NCBI RefSeq assembly: GCF_001540865.1
Contig: NC_033637.1
Span: 1,330,149-1,394,148 of the forward strand
DNA: 64,000 nt
Source: Ananas comosus
Lineage: Eukaryota > Streptophyta > Magnoliopsida > Poales > Bromeliaceae
Direction of reading: 5' to 3'
The position numbers and the translations under genes are program-made. The notes beneath the pieces were generated by a model. The model saw nothing but the letters and a program-made list of their open reading frames with translations. It was not told the DNA's origin and did not search any database. Below are positions 12,938 through 23,974 of the stretch, piece after piece; position 1 is the first letter of the stretch, and each line of letters starts with the position of its first letter.

Positions 12938-14534
12938 ACATGTTCCCCTTTGCAGCTTGTCTTCTGCCTACTTCTAACTTGTCTTCGCCCTAATTTATCC
13001 AATCAAAATCGCCAGCAATCTTGTGGAGTATTTACAAAAGCATGACTTGATTTGCGCATCAACGAGTGGCATGAAGCAACAGTATTTTTGCTAGAGAGCT
13101 AAGTTTGCAGCTAGGAGATTGCAACCATCATCCTCATCTTGCGTGTTTTTTTTGTTTTTTTGTTTTTTTTTGTGGGGTGGATTGGGGGAGAGGGGAAGGG
13201 GGAGTTTTGACAAACTTATATTAGTATATGATCGTTCTTTTGTAATACCTATGGTTTCTAACGGAGTTTGTAGTTGAATTCAGAAATTGCGCAGGCTCTT
13301 TTTTTTCCTCTTATTTTTTCTGATATGAAAATTAAATTGGGCCAGTGTAACTTGTAATACCTATGGTTTCTAACGGAGTTTGTAGTTGAATTCAGAAATT
13401 GCGCAGGCTCTTTTTTTTTCTCTTATTTTTTCTGATATGAAAATTAAATTGGGCCAGTGTAACTTTAGATACAAATCGTTCTCTCTAGACACATAAATCA
13501 CATTGACGACATTATAATACCTCAACAAGGAATTTATCTAGATTATGAATTATTTTGAACTAGCACATGACTATGTGGACGATAATTTATATGCTCTAAT
13601 AAGTGATAATACAGCAACCTGCAAAATGATATGGTAGATCAAATTCTAGCACCAAGAGCAAATTTGAAAGAGAACAAAAAGCAGCAGGACGAGAAAGAAG
13701 CACAAAAAGAGAATTACAGCACCAGCCAAAAAGAGAATAGAGGACTATGTGGCAAATACTTAAATGCTAACCCATCCATATGGTATAAGATTTTCCGTCA
13801 ACAAATTAAGAGAGTATACAAGTTCAACTAGCACATGACAACATGGCTTGCTAGGAAAAGGAGGAAGATCAACAATTCAAAGAAGTTCAATGAACTTGAA
13901 CGGATACAAACGCGAAAAACCTCTACATGTACATATCCACAATGTCAGACGCATATATATCTACATATATATAAGTAGAAGGAAACAAACATCAAGCATT
14001 TATTCTGCATTTATTTATTTGTAAAAAATTATGGACTTTGCATTTTCATCTGGAGAAGTTGTTATCTGTGAAAGTTCTGTAATTTTCATGGCTTAATAGT
14101 TCTGTGTTCCCACTTTCCAGTAGCTAGGATCAATGTCATTTAAGATCTTTAGTGTTCTTTTGAACTTCGATAAGATTTACCAATAGTGGGACAAGGGGAT
14201 TGCCCGGTGAATCAAGCTGCAAAAGCCAACCTTTTTACCTAGGAACATTTAGAATTAGATTTTAAATATATGATGCTACTATGTTTCAACAAACAACTGC
14301 AGTATACATTTGATGAACGCATAAATGATCAAATTTTGGACAGCACTAAAAAAGAAAAGAAAAAGAAAAAACTGATACAAATAGATATATATCTTTGATG
14401 AAGTAACTTCAATCTGAGAAAGAAGAGGTAATGTGAAATTCGAACTAGTGTTGCGATCGATCAATCAATCAATCTGGTTTTTGATTTGGAGCACAAGCAA
14501 GTAGAATGCAGCGAAAGCCTGCCTACCTGTGATT
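12938..14534. other. Intergenic region between convergent genes
   Basis: Holds the 3' UTR of the CCA-enzyme gene, the 112-bp tandem repeat listed separately, and AT-rich sequence. The plus-strand ORF at 13631-13831 has no recognisable domain and no splice partners, so I do not call it. Confidence 0.4.
13241..13464. repeat. Perfect-length tandem duplication, 2 x 112 bp
   Basis: TGTAATACCTATGGTTTCTA starts copy 1 at 13241 and copy 2 at 13353. The copies are the same length and differ visibly only by a C/T change in the T-rich stretch. They lie about 300 bp after the CCA-enzyme stop codon, so they may be in its 3' UTR. The near identity points to a recent duplication or an assembly error. Confidence 0.9.
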
Positions 14535-15626
14535 TTAGATCCGAGTGCAGGAAGGATCGAAGTCATCGGGAGCGACTCTGGCGATCCAACTGCTGAGGGT
14601 CTTCTTGATCTCGCCGTGATTGACGTAGGCGAGCTCGTACATGCTGCAGAGGTTGACGATGAGCGTCTCGTTCACGGCCGCCGTGGGGACGCTCTCGAGC
14701 GCGCCCTCGAGCACCTTGATGGAATCGGATAGATCGCGCGAGTACATGAGGCAGAGCGCCTTGTTGTTCACCGCCACCACGTCGGCGGGGTCCCTCTCGA
14801 TGCACGCCTCGTACTCCCTCACCGCCGAGGCGAAGTCCTTGGCGACCACGAACCCTAGCGCCCTGTTCCTCCCCAGGAGGTTCTCGAACCCCGGATCGCC
14901 CCGCCGCGCGTCCCGCATCTCCTCCACGCGCGCGAAGGAGGCGCGGGCGCCGTCGAGGTCGCCGATCTGGAGCTGGACGTAGCCGAGGCGGGAGAGGAGC
15001 GCCGGATCGGCGGGGTCCCGCTCGAGGAGGCCGCGGATGAGCGCGAGGGCGACGTCGAACTCGCGGTGGGTGAAGTGGTTGGCGCAGAGCGCGGCCATGA
15101 CCTGCGCCTCGCGGCGGCGCCACTGGTCGGCGGATCCGGCGCTCCGGTGGGGGATCCTGGAGCGGACGAGGTCGAGGAGGGAGTAGAGGCGGTCGAGGGT
15201 TTGGGGGCGGTCGCCGAGGCGCTGGGGGAGCTCGGCGTGGAGGAGGCGGAGGGCGAAGGGGACGAAGGAGCCGGATCGGGAAGGGTAGTGGTCGGGGTAG
15301 GATTCGAAGCGGAAGCGGGGGGAGTCGAAGGGGTCGGAGGAGTCGGGGGAGGAGAGGAGGGGGTCGAGGGCGGCGGCGGCGTCGGAGAAGCGGCGGAGCT
15401 TGAAGAGGGAGAGGGCGGTGAGGGAGGAGAGGAGGAGGCGATGGTGGGGGAGGAGCGAGGGGAGGGAGCGGGAGCGGGAGAGACGGTCGGAGAGAGAGCG
15501 CCATTGGCCGCGGGAGGCGAGGTCGACGAGCGCGTCCAGGTCGGGGAGGAGCTCCGACGACGAGAGCGGCTCCCCGGTGGCCGGAGACGCGGTCGGCGTC
15601 GCGGTGGCAGCGCCCTCGGGATCCAT
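14535..15626 (-). CDS. TRAPPC12-like TPR protein, single exon
   Basis: One intronless frame of 363 residues with very GC-rich codons. The N-terminus is Ala/Thr/Pro-rich and low in complexity. From about residue 30 the chain is helical, with tetratricopeptide-like repeats clearest in the C-terminal half (LIRGLLERDPADPALLSRLG, FASAVREYEACIERDPADVV, AVNNKALCLMYSRDLSDSIK). It ends with VNETLIVNLCSMYEL, typical of plant homologues of TRAPP complex subunit 12. TRAPP tethers vesicles at the ER-Golgi and trans-Golgi; the role here is inferred from family. I start at ATG 15626, directly preceded by non-coding sequence with TGGGCC promoter motifs. Long frames on the other strand and in other phases are GC-driven shadows. 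Confidence 0.85.
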   Translation of the reverse strand: MDPEGAATATPTASPATGEPLSSSELLPDLDALVDLASRGQWRSLSDRLSRSRSLPSLLPHHRLLLSSLTALSLFKLRRFSDAAAALDPLLSSPDSSDPFDSPRFRFESYPDHYPSRSGSFVPFALRLLHAELPQRLGDRPQTLDRLYSLLDLVRSRIPHRSAGSADQWRRREAQVMAALCANHFTHREFDVALALIRGLLERDPADPALLSRLGYVQLQIGDLDGARASFARVEEMRDARRGDPGFENLLGRNRALGFVVAKDFASAVREYEACIERDPADVVAVNNKALCLMYSRDLSDSIKVLEGALESVPTAAVNETLIVNLCSMYELAYVNHGEIKKTLSSWIARVAPDDFDPSCTRI

Positions 15627-15692
15627 CGCGTTGGGGAGTTACAGGTGATCGAAAGGAGAGGCGGTTTTTCGAGAGTAAATGGGTGCTCGTAA

Positions 15693-15762
15693 TGGGCCGA
15701 CAGAAGGGAGAGGGCACTTGTACTGGGCCTTTACTTTTGTTTATAAATGGGCCTTGTTGGGC
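15693..15762 (-). promoter_or_regulatory. Site II (TGGGCC/T) cluster and TATA box of the TRAPPC12-like gene
   Basis: TGGGCC occurs at 15693-15698, 15724-15729 and 15748-15753, and TGGGCA at 15757. Read on the minus strand, TTTATAAAC lies at about 15737-15746, roughly 110 bp before the ATG. Site II words are typical of plant housekeeping and TCP-regulated promoters. Confidence 0.5.
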
Positions 15763-16312
15763 ATACCAGTCTTGGTCCACTGAGCCATTCGTGCAATCCG
15801 TGCATACCAGTCTAGGTACCGATAAGACAATTTGGTCGAAACAATTTTTGTTTTTAAAAACTGCGGTCTTGTAAACTTTCATGAAGTCGGGTGACAGTGG
15901 CGTTTCATTCTTCTTTTAGCCGGCCCAGACTCGGCCGGCCTGAGAAAATAAATCTTTCAGATCCGAATCTATCCGAATTGACAACGTGACTCAAAAAAAC
16001 AAATTTCTGGAAGGCGCGCAAACAGAGGGTTCCCAGCTTCTATAGTTTGGGCCTCTAATTCCCAGGCCCGGTTCAACATTGTGAGTTAGGATGGATCTAA
16101 CCCGTCCTGCAAAAAAATCAATCGGGTCGGGTGATTTTGCTCAGGTCTCTCCATGTATTAATTCTTCTTCGGCATCAGCAGAATTTGCAATGGCTGTTAA
16201 TAATAAAAAGCTATAAAGCGGCAACTGTTTGATGGCAAAGCTTGGAGGGAGTCTACGGATTTTAGAAATTCTTCTCAGACCAAAGTATGACTAATGGCAT
16301 CTATATTCTTCA

Positions 16313-16348
<36 letters not shown>

Positions 16349-16697
16349 AAATGCAATTTTATAATTCTCTTTGGCATGAACAAAATAAATGGCCAAATAA
16401 AATTACTATGAGCTCAACGTCAATGACGTTCGCATTTGAATTTCATAAAAAAAAACAAAGTTCCTGTTACAATGAGAACAAGAAAAATAAAATAAACCAA
16501 CTGCTTTTTCACGCCAACCTTATTTCCTTGTAATTCACCCAATGATATAATATATATCGTATTTTACAGACAATATATTCCTACAAAGATGACACCAGCT
16601 AAACTAAACAAACCTTCCCAATTTGGGAAGGAAATGGCTCAAATAATGGTATGAGAATACGCACTACCTTTCGATCTGGTGGTGCTTCACACCCAAA
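15763..16697. other. Intergenic region, TRAPPC12-like promoter side and invertase 3' side
   Basis: No gene seen. It holds a 30-base A tract near 16315-16347, GGCC-rich promoter-like sequence at 15920-16080, and a CCCGTCC/CGGGTCGGG stretch near 16100-16140 that may be a MITE end. The last part is the probable 3' UTR of the invertase gene. Confidence 0.4.
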
Positions 16698-19600
16698 TCA
16701 AAATGAGGCTGACCTTTTCAGTACAGGCTTCATCGCCTTGTCCTCTTCAAGGGAGACCATTCCCAGATTAGAAGGATCTTCGAGCATCATCTTGGCCACC
16801 AAATAGCCCGCGATAGACCAAGTTTGGAACTTCCGTGCTTGTTTGCCGATGTACCGACCTAGCTTCCCGTCGTAGTACTCCGGCCAACTGTCCTTTAAAA
16901 GACGAGTTTCAGCTACTTCAATAGCTCGTCTGGCTATTTGTACACGGCCTGTCTTGATACATGCTGCAGTGAGCAGCCATAGAAGAACTGCAGAGAGAAG
17001 TGAGGAGATGGGGAGTGTAATTGTGGCGTTAGAGTTAGTAACAAGTCAAAACATCATGTAGAAATAGGAAGTAATGAAGTCATTAGGGCATCCAATGAAA
17101 GGTCTTGCTTCCAAAGATTTCATAAATTTATTATATTAGCTTCCCACATAAAATGCAGATAGGAGTTCAGAGAAACGGAGAAAATACTATAAGCAACTTA
17201 TGATTTTGGCAATGCAAATGCGTCAGACCTAATCGCTATTGACAATAGCAGACCTGACAAGGTTTAATGTATCCGTTCTATCAACGATAGAAGTCAGCCT
17301 ATTCGTATCAATGTCCTTACTGAAAAGAGAATACACAGCAATACTAATTTGAAGCTCTTTGAAGGTGGAAATTGTGGTCAGTCGACTGAGTGCCATCCAA
17401 GTACTGCAGTAATGTTGAATCCATATGCTACATTGAGGCAATTTCCTCATAAATGAGTGCAGCATAGTAAGTGGATTTACACCAATTTCTAGAGGATTAG
17501 TGTGAAGTAGATGGATTGCATAAAGAATATTTCAGTTCCTTTATTAAAGCCATGTCAATGCAAGTTACAAGAAACCAGAAAATGCTGGGAGAAGAGATAG
17601 ATGATTATTTGACAGAATAGGGATGATTGTTCTGTGTAAAATCATGGTATGTTTGAGCGTCTGCAGGAAAGATAGATACTATTCTGCAACTTGAATTTCA
17701 TGGCTTTGTTGCTAAGTATTTTCTCAACGCCAATTTTGAAAACAAATTTGCTACTGGAAAAATGAAAACACTTCATTTTTTTCTGGTTTTTTTTAACCAT
17801 AGAATGTAAAGTTGCGGTTACCAGTGGAGAGTGTATGATAAAATTCAACAAGAAAACCTATCGGAGTGGATATACTAACCTGGCCAAGATCCTCCATTAT
17901 GGTAACTCCATCTGGTATTTTTAGGGTCACAGCCTGTCACAATGCGCCACTCGTGGCTCTCAATAGCAGGATAACAAATCTTCAAAGGCATCTCCCCGAC
18001 TAGCTCCTCCCACCTTTCTTCAATCAGATCCATTATAGCCATAGATTGCTCCGGGGTAGCAAGAGATGATAGTATGGCTATACAATTACCAAGAGCAAAC
18101 CACCGGAAATCCATCCGTGCTGGACTAACATTTCCAATAAAGTAACCACCACGGGAGGGCATAAAATCGAATATCCAATCTGGTATAGAGTCGGGAATAA
18201 CATTAAATTTATTGACTGCAGTGTGAGAATATTCCTCTGTTTTGTAGCGGTATATCACATTTAGCTGCTGGAAATCGATCCAGAAGTAACTTCTCATGTG
18301 GTAACTTAAGGCATGCAAGCGTTGCACTATTCGCTCTATAAACTCCTTCCCTTCATTATCAGGTTTAAGCATTGATAAAGCACATCTCAGTGCCATGAAG
18401 AAGAGGGCTTGGATTTCAATCGGATAGCCGTAAACACCCTGCGGAAAGCGTAGCAAGCATGAAAGAGTTAAATATGGATTGATAGTTTCAATCATATAAA
18501 AGGACGTAAGGAAATCATCAGCTCTAATGTTTTTTTTTTTTTTTGAATTTAAGGATGTACAGAGTGGTTCCCTACACCCAAACTTTAGTAACACAACTCT
18601 AATGATATTAACAAGAGTAAACAATTTGATTATTAAAACCGAGAACTGCACTATAGCAGATGTTATCATTCGATAAGCAATGAGTAATGAAGATGTTTTC
18701 CGCAGAAAGTAAAGTTTTGAGCAAATAAATAACGAACCCATCCAGACACCATGTGGACCCCATAACCTATATATCTAACCAAAAGATGCCAAAGACGAGA
18801 TCAATTGGAATAAGAGTAAATTTGGAATATGGAGAACTAATGTAAAACTTCTAGTTATTAAGCATATAGACACAAAAGAAGTTTTGCTTATAGTAAGTTA
18901 CAAATAAATCTGGTTTCTCCTATGATACTAAAAATCAGATCTGAATTCACTAGTAAAATAGTCAAACCACAAAAGTTAGCAAATTATATTAAAAAGGAAA
19001 ATGTAACAAATCAGAAAATGTATAACAAAAACGACTGTAGCAAAGTCGAAACATACAAATCTAAAAGCAAAAGTGAAGCAAGATAATGATTCACGTACCA
19101 TACGACGGTCTATCATTGAGCAACCATCTGCGCAGAGCAAAGTTGGGAAAGTGTCAAACCCCTCAGCTAAACAAAGAGCTAATATTAACTTCATCCCCTT
19201 TTGGCACTCAGGTGTTTCCGCCAGGGACACATCTCCCGTGGATCTTGTATAGGCGCGAAGAAGAATAATCCACCAAAATCCAGAGTCCACTGGTGCAACC
19301 CTTCCAATTGCACTCTCCCCGAAATCCGCGACTATTGTATCGACCTGCCTAACAGGATTATGCTTAACCTTGAAGCTCGCAGGCATGGCTCCTTCCCCGA
19401 GCTTGAAACGATCTATTTTCTTTTCCGAGCCTTGGAGCTGGACAGTTTTCATGAGAAAATTCTTAACTATCTCAGGTTCACCATTCATTAGAAAGGCCAA
19501 GGCGCTCGGCACAAAATCCCGCACAAACACCTGTAAATTTAGAAGGAAAATATTGGAAAAAGTACAATCATTTCATTTGAACAACTTTAACAATCAAAGA

Positions 19601-21224
19601 TTTTGAATCAGTTTTCTCAAGCAAGCACCAAGCATATCAATCCAGCACTCTAAAACAAAAAGAAGCATCAAGAGCTTACAGGTTTATAAGTTTCCATCCA
19701 TAAAATTTTTTCCACACTATTAGATAACCGCAAGCACGCACGTAATGAAGGACGCTTAGAATGCTATTAAAACATCTATACCTATACGTATACTTGAAAT
19801 CTCATGCCTAAATCCTATATGATGCACCCCCTTAATTTGAGGGAGGTGGGACCCTAAGCTTATTTTTTTTCTTCTCTAAAAAACTGCATTTAGTCTTTTT
19901 TTTTTTCTAATGACTCTTCACTTTCCGTTGTATTTACTGACATTTACTTTCTTTCTTTTTTTTCAGCATCCCTTGGCCTACCGTCCATAAGACGTGAGAT
20001 CGGAGAGATGTTGAAATAATTTACTTCTTATATAAAATTCACTACCCACCTCTCCATCTTCACCCAAGCTCATCACTTTAGAGAATTCTTCGTAATTAAT
20101 TAATTTCAATGGACGCACTAGCTACCTATCATCTTTCTTCTTTACCAAAATTTTTTATTTAATGATTAATTGAGGAATTTGATGATGTTTACTCTTTCTC
20201 ATTAAATCAGTATATATAAATATATATATATATATATTGTTGGTTTTATATTATATATATGAAAGATGTATAATATTTATAGTTAAATTTGTATTGTATA
20301 GTTATACGAAGAAGGTGCTTCCCCCTCTTCTAATGGCCCCCCGAGGAAGAGAAATATCGGTTAGGATATGGAGTTGCCGGAAAGGAATTGAAGGCGCACG
20401 AAATCGTCGGCATCGGCAGAGGATGCATAGACGAGGGTGGGAGAGGGTCCGACATCTATGTAATAATTTTTCTTCTTTTATAGTTCTTTCTATCTTTCGT
20501 TATTTTTTATTGAAGTTTAATTCCATTCTAAAAGTTTTAAGGTATTTTTCATATTATTAAATTTAATCAAATATGATTATATTCTACTTTTTCTTTTTTA
20601 TATTCTACATTTATTTATTTAACCTATAAATTTTTACTAAAAAACTTTTATCCGCCGGATCGCGCGGGTTGCTATACTAGTTGAACCATCAATTTTGATA
20701 AATAAACACACATTAAACAAACTCAAATCAAGATAAAAGCATCGTCCAGGACACGACATTAAATGATCCCAACAACCATTTGCATAAATTATAAAGATCT
20801 ATTTATTAACACGCGGGTGGCACTACTATGGATATACCTGATCGTAATTAAGAACCTCCTCGGATGCGTGATCGTAAGCGGCGATCGTCCCCATCGGTTG
20901 TCCCCGGAAGTACACTAGAGATCTCCGGAGGGCCTCCCACGCCTCTGCCACCATGGGATGGGGCTCGACCGAGTCCCGAGAGATCGGCGTGTCCAACCCC
21001 GATCGGAACCCTCCGGGGGAGTACAAGTTCTCGTAGCTGTCGACGGGCCTGATGTTCCCAGCGATCGAGAGCTCGCTCATCGACCGCTCGTCGAACGACC
21101 TCTGCCTCTCGATGTTGAGCCTCGGCTTGTCGAGAAGTCGCGAGAGATCGAAGTCGTCGCCGTCTGAGATGGAGGCGTGCGACGCGATCTTCGTCATTCC
21201 TCCAGTCTCGCGGCTCCCCTCCAT
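16698..21224 (-). CDS. CINV: Cytosolic alkaline/neutral invertase (GH100), 4 exons
   Basis: Minus-strand exons 20838-21224, 19099-19530, 17880-18438 and 16698-16987 join in phase with GT-AG borders and give 555 residues, the normal length. It hydrolyses sucrose to glucose and fructose. Family hallmarks: the N-terminal [20 protein letters not shown] block of the cytosolic beta clade, with no transit peptide; [19 protein letters not shown] at the exon 1-2 join; [39 protein letters not shown] at the exon 2-3 join; [20 protein letters not shown] at the exon 3-4 join; and the conserved tail [10 protein letters not shown]. The first exon is very GC-rich while intron 1 (1.3 kb) carries a Helitron-like end. 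Ser-rich tail and N-terminal RxxSF sites fit phosphorylation and 14-3-3 control known for the family. Confidence 0.96.
19800..20681 (+). mobile_element. Probable Helitron 3' end inside invertase intron 1
   Basis: At 20651-20681 a GC-rich hairpin (CCGC ... GCGG) is followed by a short AT-rich spacer and CTAGT, with T as the next base. This is the Helitron 3' signature (hairpin, then CTRRT, inserted before T). Only the 3' end is supported. The 5' end, which should begin TC after an A, was not found, so the left limit is a guess. An ORF at 20237-20560 inside it is not convincing. Confidence 0.4.
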
Positions 21225-21250
21225 CCCCAGAGCTGCTTCCGGAAGCGCTT

Positions 21251-21562
21251 CTGATGATCCGGAAAAAGCGTAAGATCTGGATCAAAAGATCAAATCAAAC
21301 TCGAATCAAATCGAGAAAAAATCATACTGGAAACGAGATTTACGCCACGAATTCCACACAGAGAGCTACATTTCATAATCGAATCAGCTAGATCCAGCGA
21401 AAGAACGAAAGAACATCCAGATGTCCGCTAAATCCAGCTAGAGAACAAAGGATTAAGCCTCAGATACCTCTGTTTCTAGTTAAACTGCTTCAAAAACGAT
21501 CGGAAACGCTAAAAAATCGCAAAATGGCCAAAAAACCAGAAAAATTGAGAAGGACAACGAAC
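21251..21562 (-). other. Predicted 5'-UTR intron of the invertase gene
   Basis: On the minus strand, CCTCCGAG|GTTCG at 21562 is a plausible donor. A pyrimidine-rich tract ending ATCATCAG at 21251 is a plausible acceptor, 26 bp before the ATG. Leader introns are common in this family, but there is no transcript evidence here. Confidence 0.4.
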
Positions 21563-21730
21563 CTCGGAGGTCGAAGGTAGAGTAAGAGGAGCTCCTCCGA
21601 AGAACTCTCCGGCGCGGATCGCAAGAGGCTGGGAGAGATCGAAGAGAAGTAGGAAGGGGGAGAGGGGCGCGAGGTTAGAGGAGGAGGAGAGGAGGAGAGG
21701 AGAAAAAAAGAGCATGGTAGCGGAGGGAGG

Positions 21731-21784
21731 GGTATTTATAGAGGGGGTGAGGTGCGCGATGGAGGGAGAAGCGAAATAGAGAGG

Positions 21785-21822
<38 letters not shown>
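21731..21822 (-). promoter_or_regulatory. Invertase core promoter: TATA box and CT microsatellite
   Basis: TATAAATACC reads on the minus strand at 21731-21740. A (GA)n tract at 21788-21822, which is CT on the gene's sense strand, lies about 50 bp further upstream. Together with the GC-rich flanks this is a credible promoter, with transcription starting near 21705. Confidence 0.55.
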
Positions 21823-21823
<1 letters not shown>

Positions 21824-23692
21824 GGAAATGGTCGTCGCCTCTCGCTCTATCCGTTCTCTACCCCCTCTCCCCCGGCCCTGCTTTACCGTGTTGCAGAAGC
21901 GACCGGCTATAGCCGGTAACCGCACGTGGGGGAACTGGGAAGAGCGGTGGGGAGGGTGAAGGCAACTTGCTGACGTGGACTTGGGACAAGGTCCGAATCG
22001 TTTATAACTGGCTCGTTAGCCGTTGAGTCGCCGCCCTATTTGTCGGTTTATGACCCTGTATTTTGCACTTGTTATGTTAATTAAGTAAATTAATTAAGCA
22101 GAAAGGTTTTAATAAACCTCTTTTTTTTTTCTTTTTTCTTTTTTTTGCTAAGAGGTTTTAATAAACCTAAGAAGCTTAGGTATCTTAATCTTGATTAGTT
22201 AATGATGATTTTTATAAGATACACCTGGTGCGTGCACACAAGACAAACTAAAATTTGAAACTCCCAAACCATTTTAATTACACTGGCCTATATTATATTT
22301 TTTAAAATCCGTCTCGAATCCGACCCTTTTACATCTCTAATATGGATGAAAAAAAAATAAAAAAAACAATAAAAAATAAAGAGCGATTTAATAATATAGT
22401 ATTGGTAAAATTACTAAATTACTCACGTATTAAAATAATAAAATATCTCTCTTTGGATTATCCGGTAACAAATATCTCTTTTAAAATTATATGCTATTTC
22501 AAGTCATAATTTAAAAAAAAATAAATTTGAGCCGTTGAATAAAATAAATAAATGATATTAAAAAATAACAAATATAAAAGCACTACCGGTAAGCTAATAG
22601 TTTGATTAAAAAATTACTAATTGAAATAACATAATGACTCGATAATTTTTTTTTAAAAAAAGTAAAAATACTTGCCTATGATCTGTATTTTATTTAGTAT
22701 CTTCTATAAAATATATAAAAGTCAATTTGAGATTCTTATTTGGGTGGGAATATTTCTGTAGGTATTTTTTTTAACGGGATATACCTTAGGATCTTCTGGT
22801 GATAATTAGCAAAAAAAAAAATTTATCTTATTATATATTATTAAATAAATATGTACTAATTTTTTAAAAAAATTGTGAGGGAGACATATAAAATTGATAT
22901 TTTTAAGTGCTTATCATGATGATCAATGCACGAGTAACAATTAAAAAATTTATATCGGGACGGAAATCGATAGGCAATAACAATAAGCACAATTGCACAT
23001 AAAGTATTACAAAGCATGTTTTGAATAGTCAACGCTTGACCATTACTTTAAACTCTGTTAAGAATAATAACCATATATTAATTTTTAATAATGGTTTGTA
23101 TATAAGGAGTGAGAATATTTTTGCCGATCAGATTATTTTTGATTTAAACTCATGAACAAATTAAACATTAACTTTTACAATATTTTGTTCAAATTCAAAA
23201 AAAAATCTCTTATTGATTTTGAAATGGACAACATAAGTTTTACTATTGTCAGAATAGTCCAGTATCCATTTTGTAGAACAGAGTCTTTGTTTTTTTACAT
23301 CCTTTTAGACGAGAGAAATTTCAAATTGATGATCGGAACTGTTAAAGTTGATTTAAATTATTTATAATGTCTAGAAACTAAATTTTATAAATATAAAATT
23401 CGTTACCAAATTTATTAAAGAGTCGAAAAATAAACAGTAAAAAATAAATAAACTTGTAAAAATAAATCTTAGACTTTCTCAATTTATGATTGTAGTTCTC
23501 AAACGTTATCTAAATAAAATAAAAAAAAATTATCAAAAATTCAAACTGTTTAGATTGCTCTTCATTATTAAACAAGCAAATGACTCTTTAATAAATTTGG
23601 TAACGATTTCAGTCATCGATTTGAAATCGCTATTATCTAGAATGACTTAAAAGAGAATAAAAGTTTCCATCATCCTAAAAGAATAATTGTTG

Positions 23693-23736
<44 letters not shown>

Positions 23737-23751
23737 GAATTATGGTAAGAT

Positions 23752-23974
23752 ATTTTTTTTTTGAGAAATAGATAGCAAGCTATCTGTTTAATTCATTAAG
23801 CAAAATAAATTAGGCGTATATGATGGAAGCAGCTAGGGCCTCCTAACCGAGCCGGCAAACCTAGGAAAAATAAAAAAAACCAAGAACGACAAGTCCGTAA
23901 AAGGGAAAAAGTAAAAGAAAGCAAACGAAGGAAAACTAAATAAACATGGGTAAATAATGAAGGAATTTAACCGA
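23752..23974 (-). mobile_element. 5'-truncated LINE with 15-bp target site duplication
   Basis: GAATTATGGTAAGAT occurs at 23737-23751 and again at 23975-23989, a perfect 15-bp TSD around a 223-bp insert. Read on the minus strand the insert ends with AATGAATTAAACA, a 14-base hairpin (23771-23784), TCTC and poly(A). That is the same 3' end as the LINE at 36.7 kb. No coding sequence or pol III boxes are seen, so a truncated LINE 3' UTR fits best. Confidence 0.85.

Noticed and set aside
14563..15882. Long Pro/Arg-rich ORFs overlapping the TRAPPC12-like gene on both strands
   Set aside because: They are other-frame readings of a GC-rich exon; only one frame gives the conserved TPR protein.
20237..20560. 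Arg-rich ORF of 107 residues in invertase intron 1
   Set aside because: No known domain, AT-rich ends, and it lies in a probable Helitron remnant.
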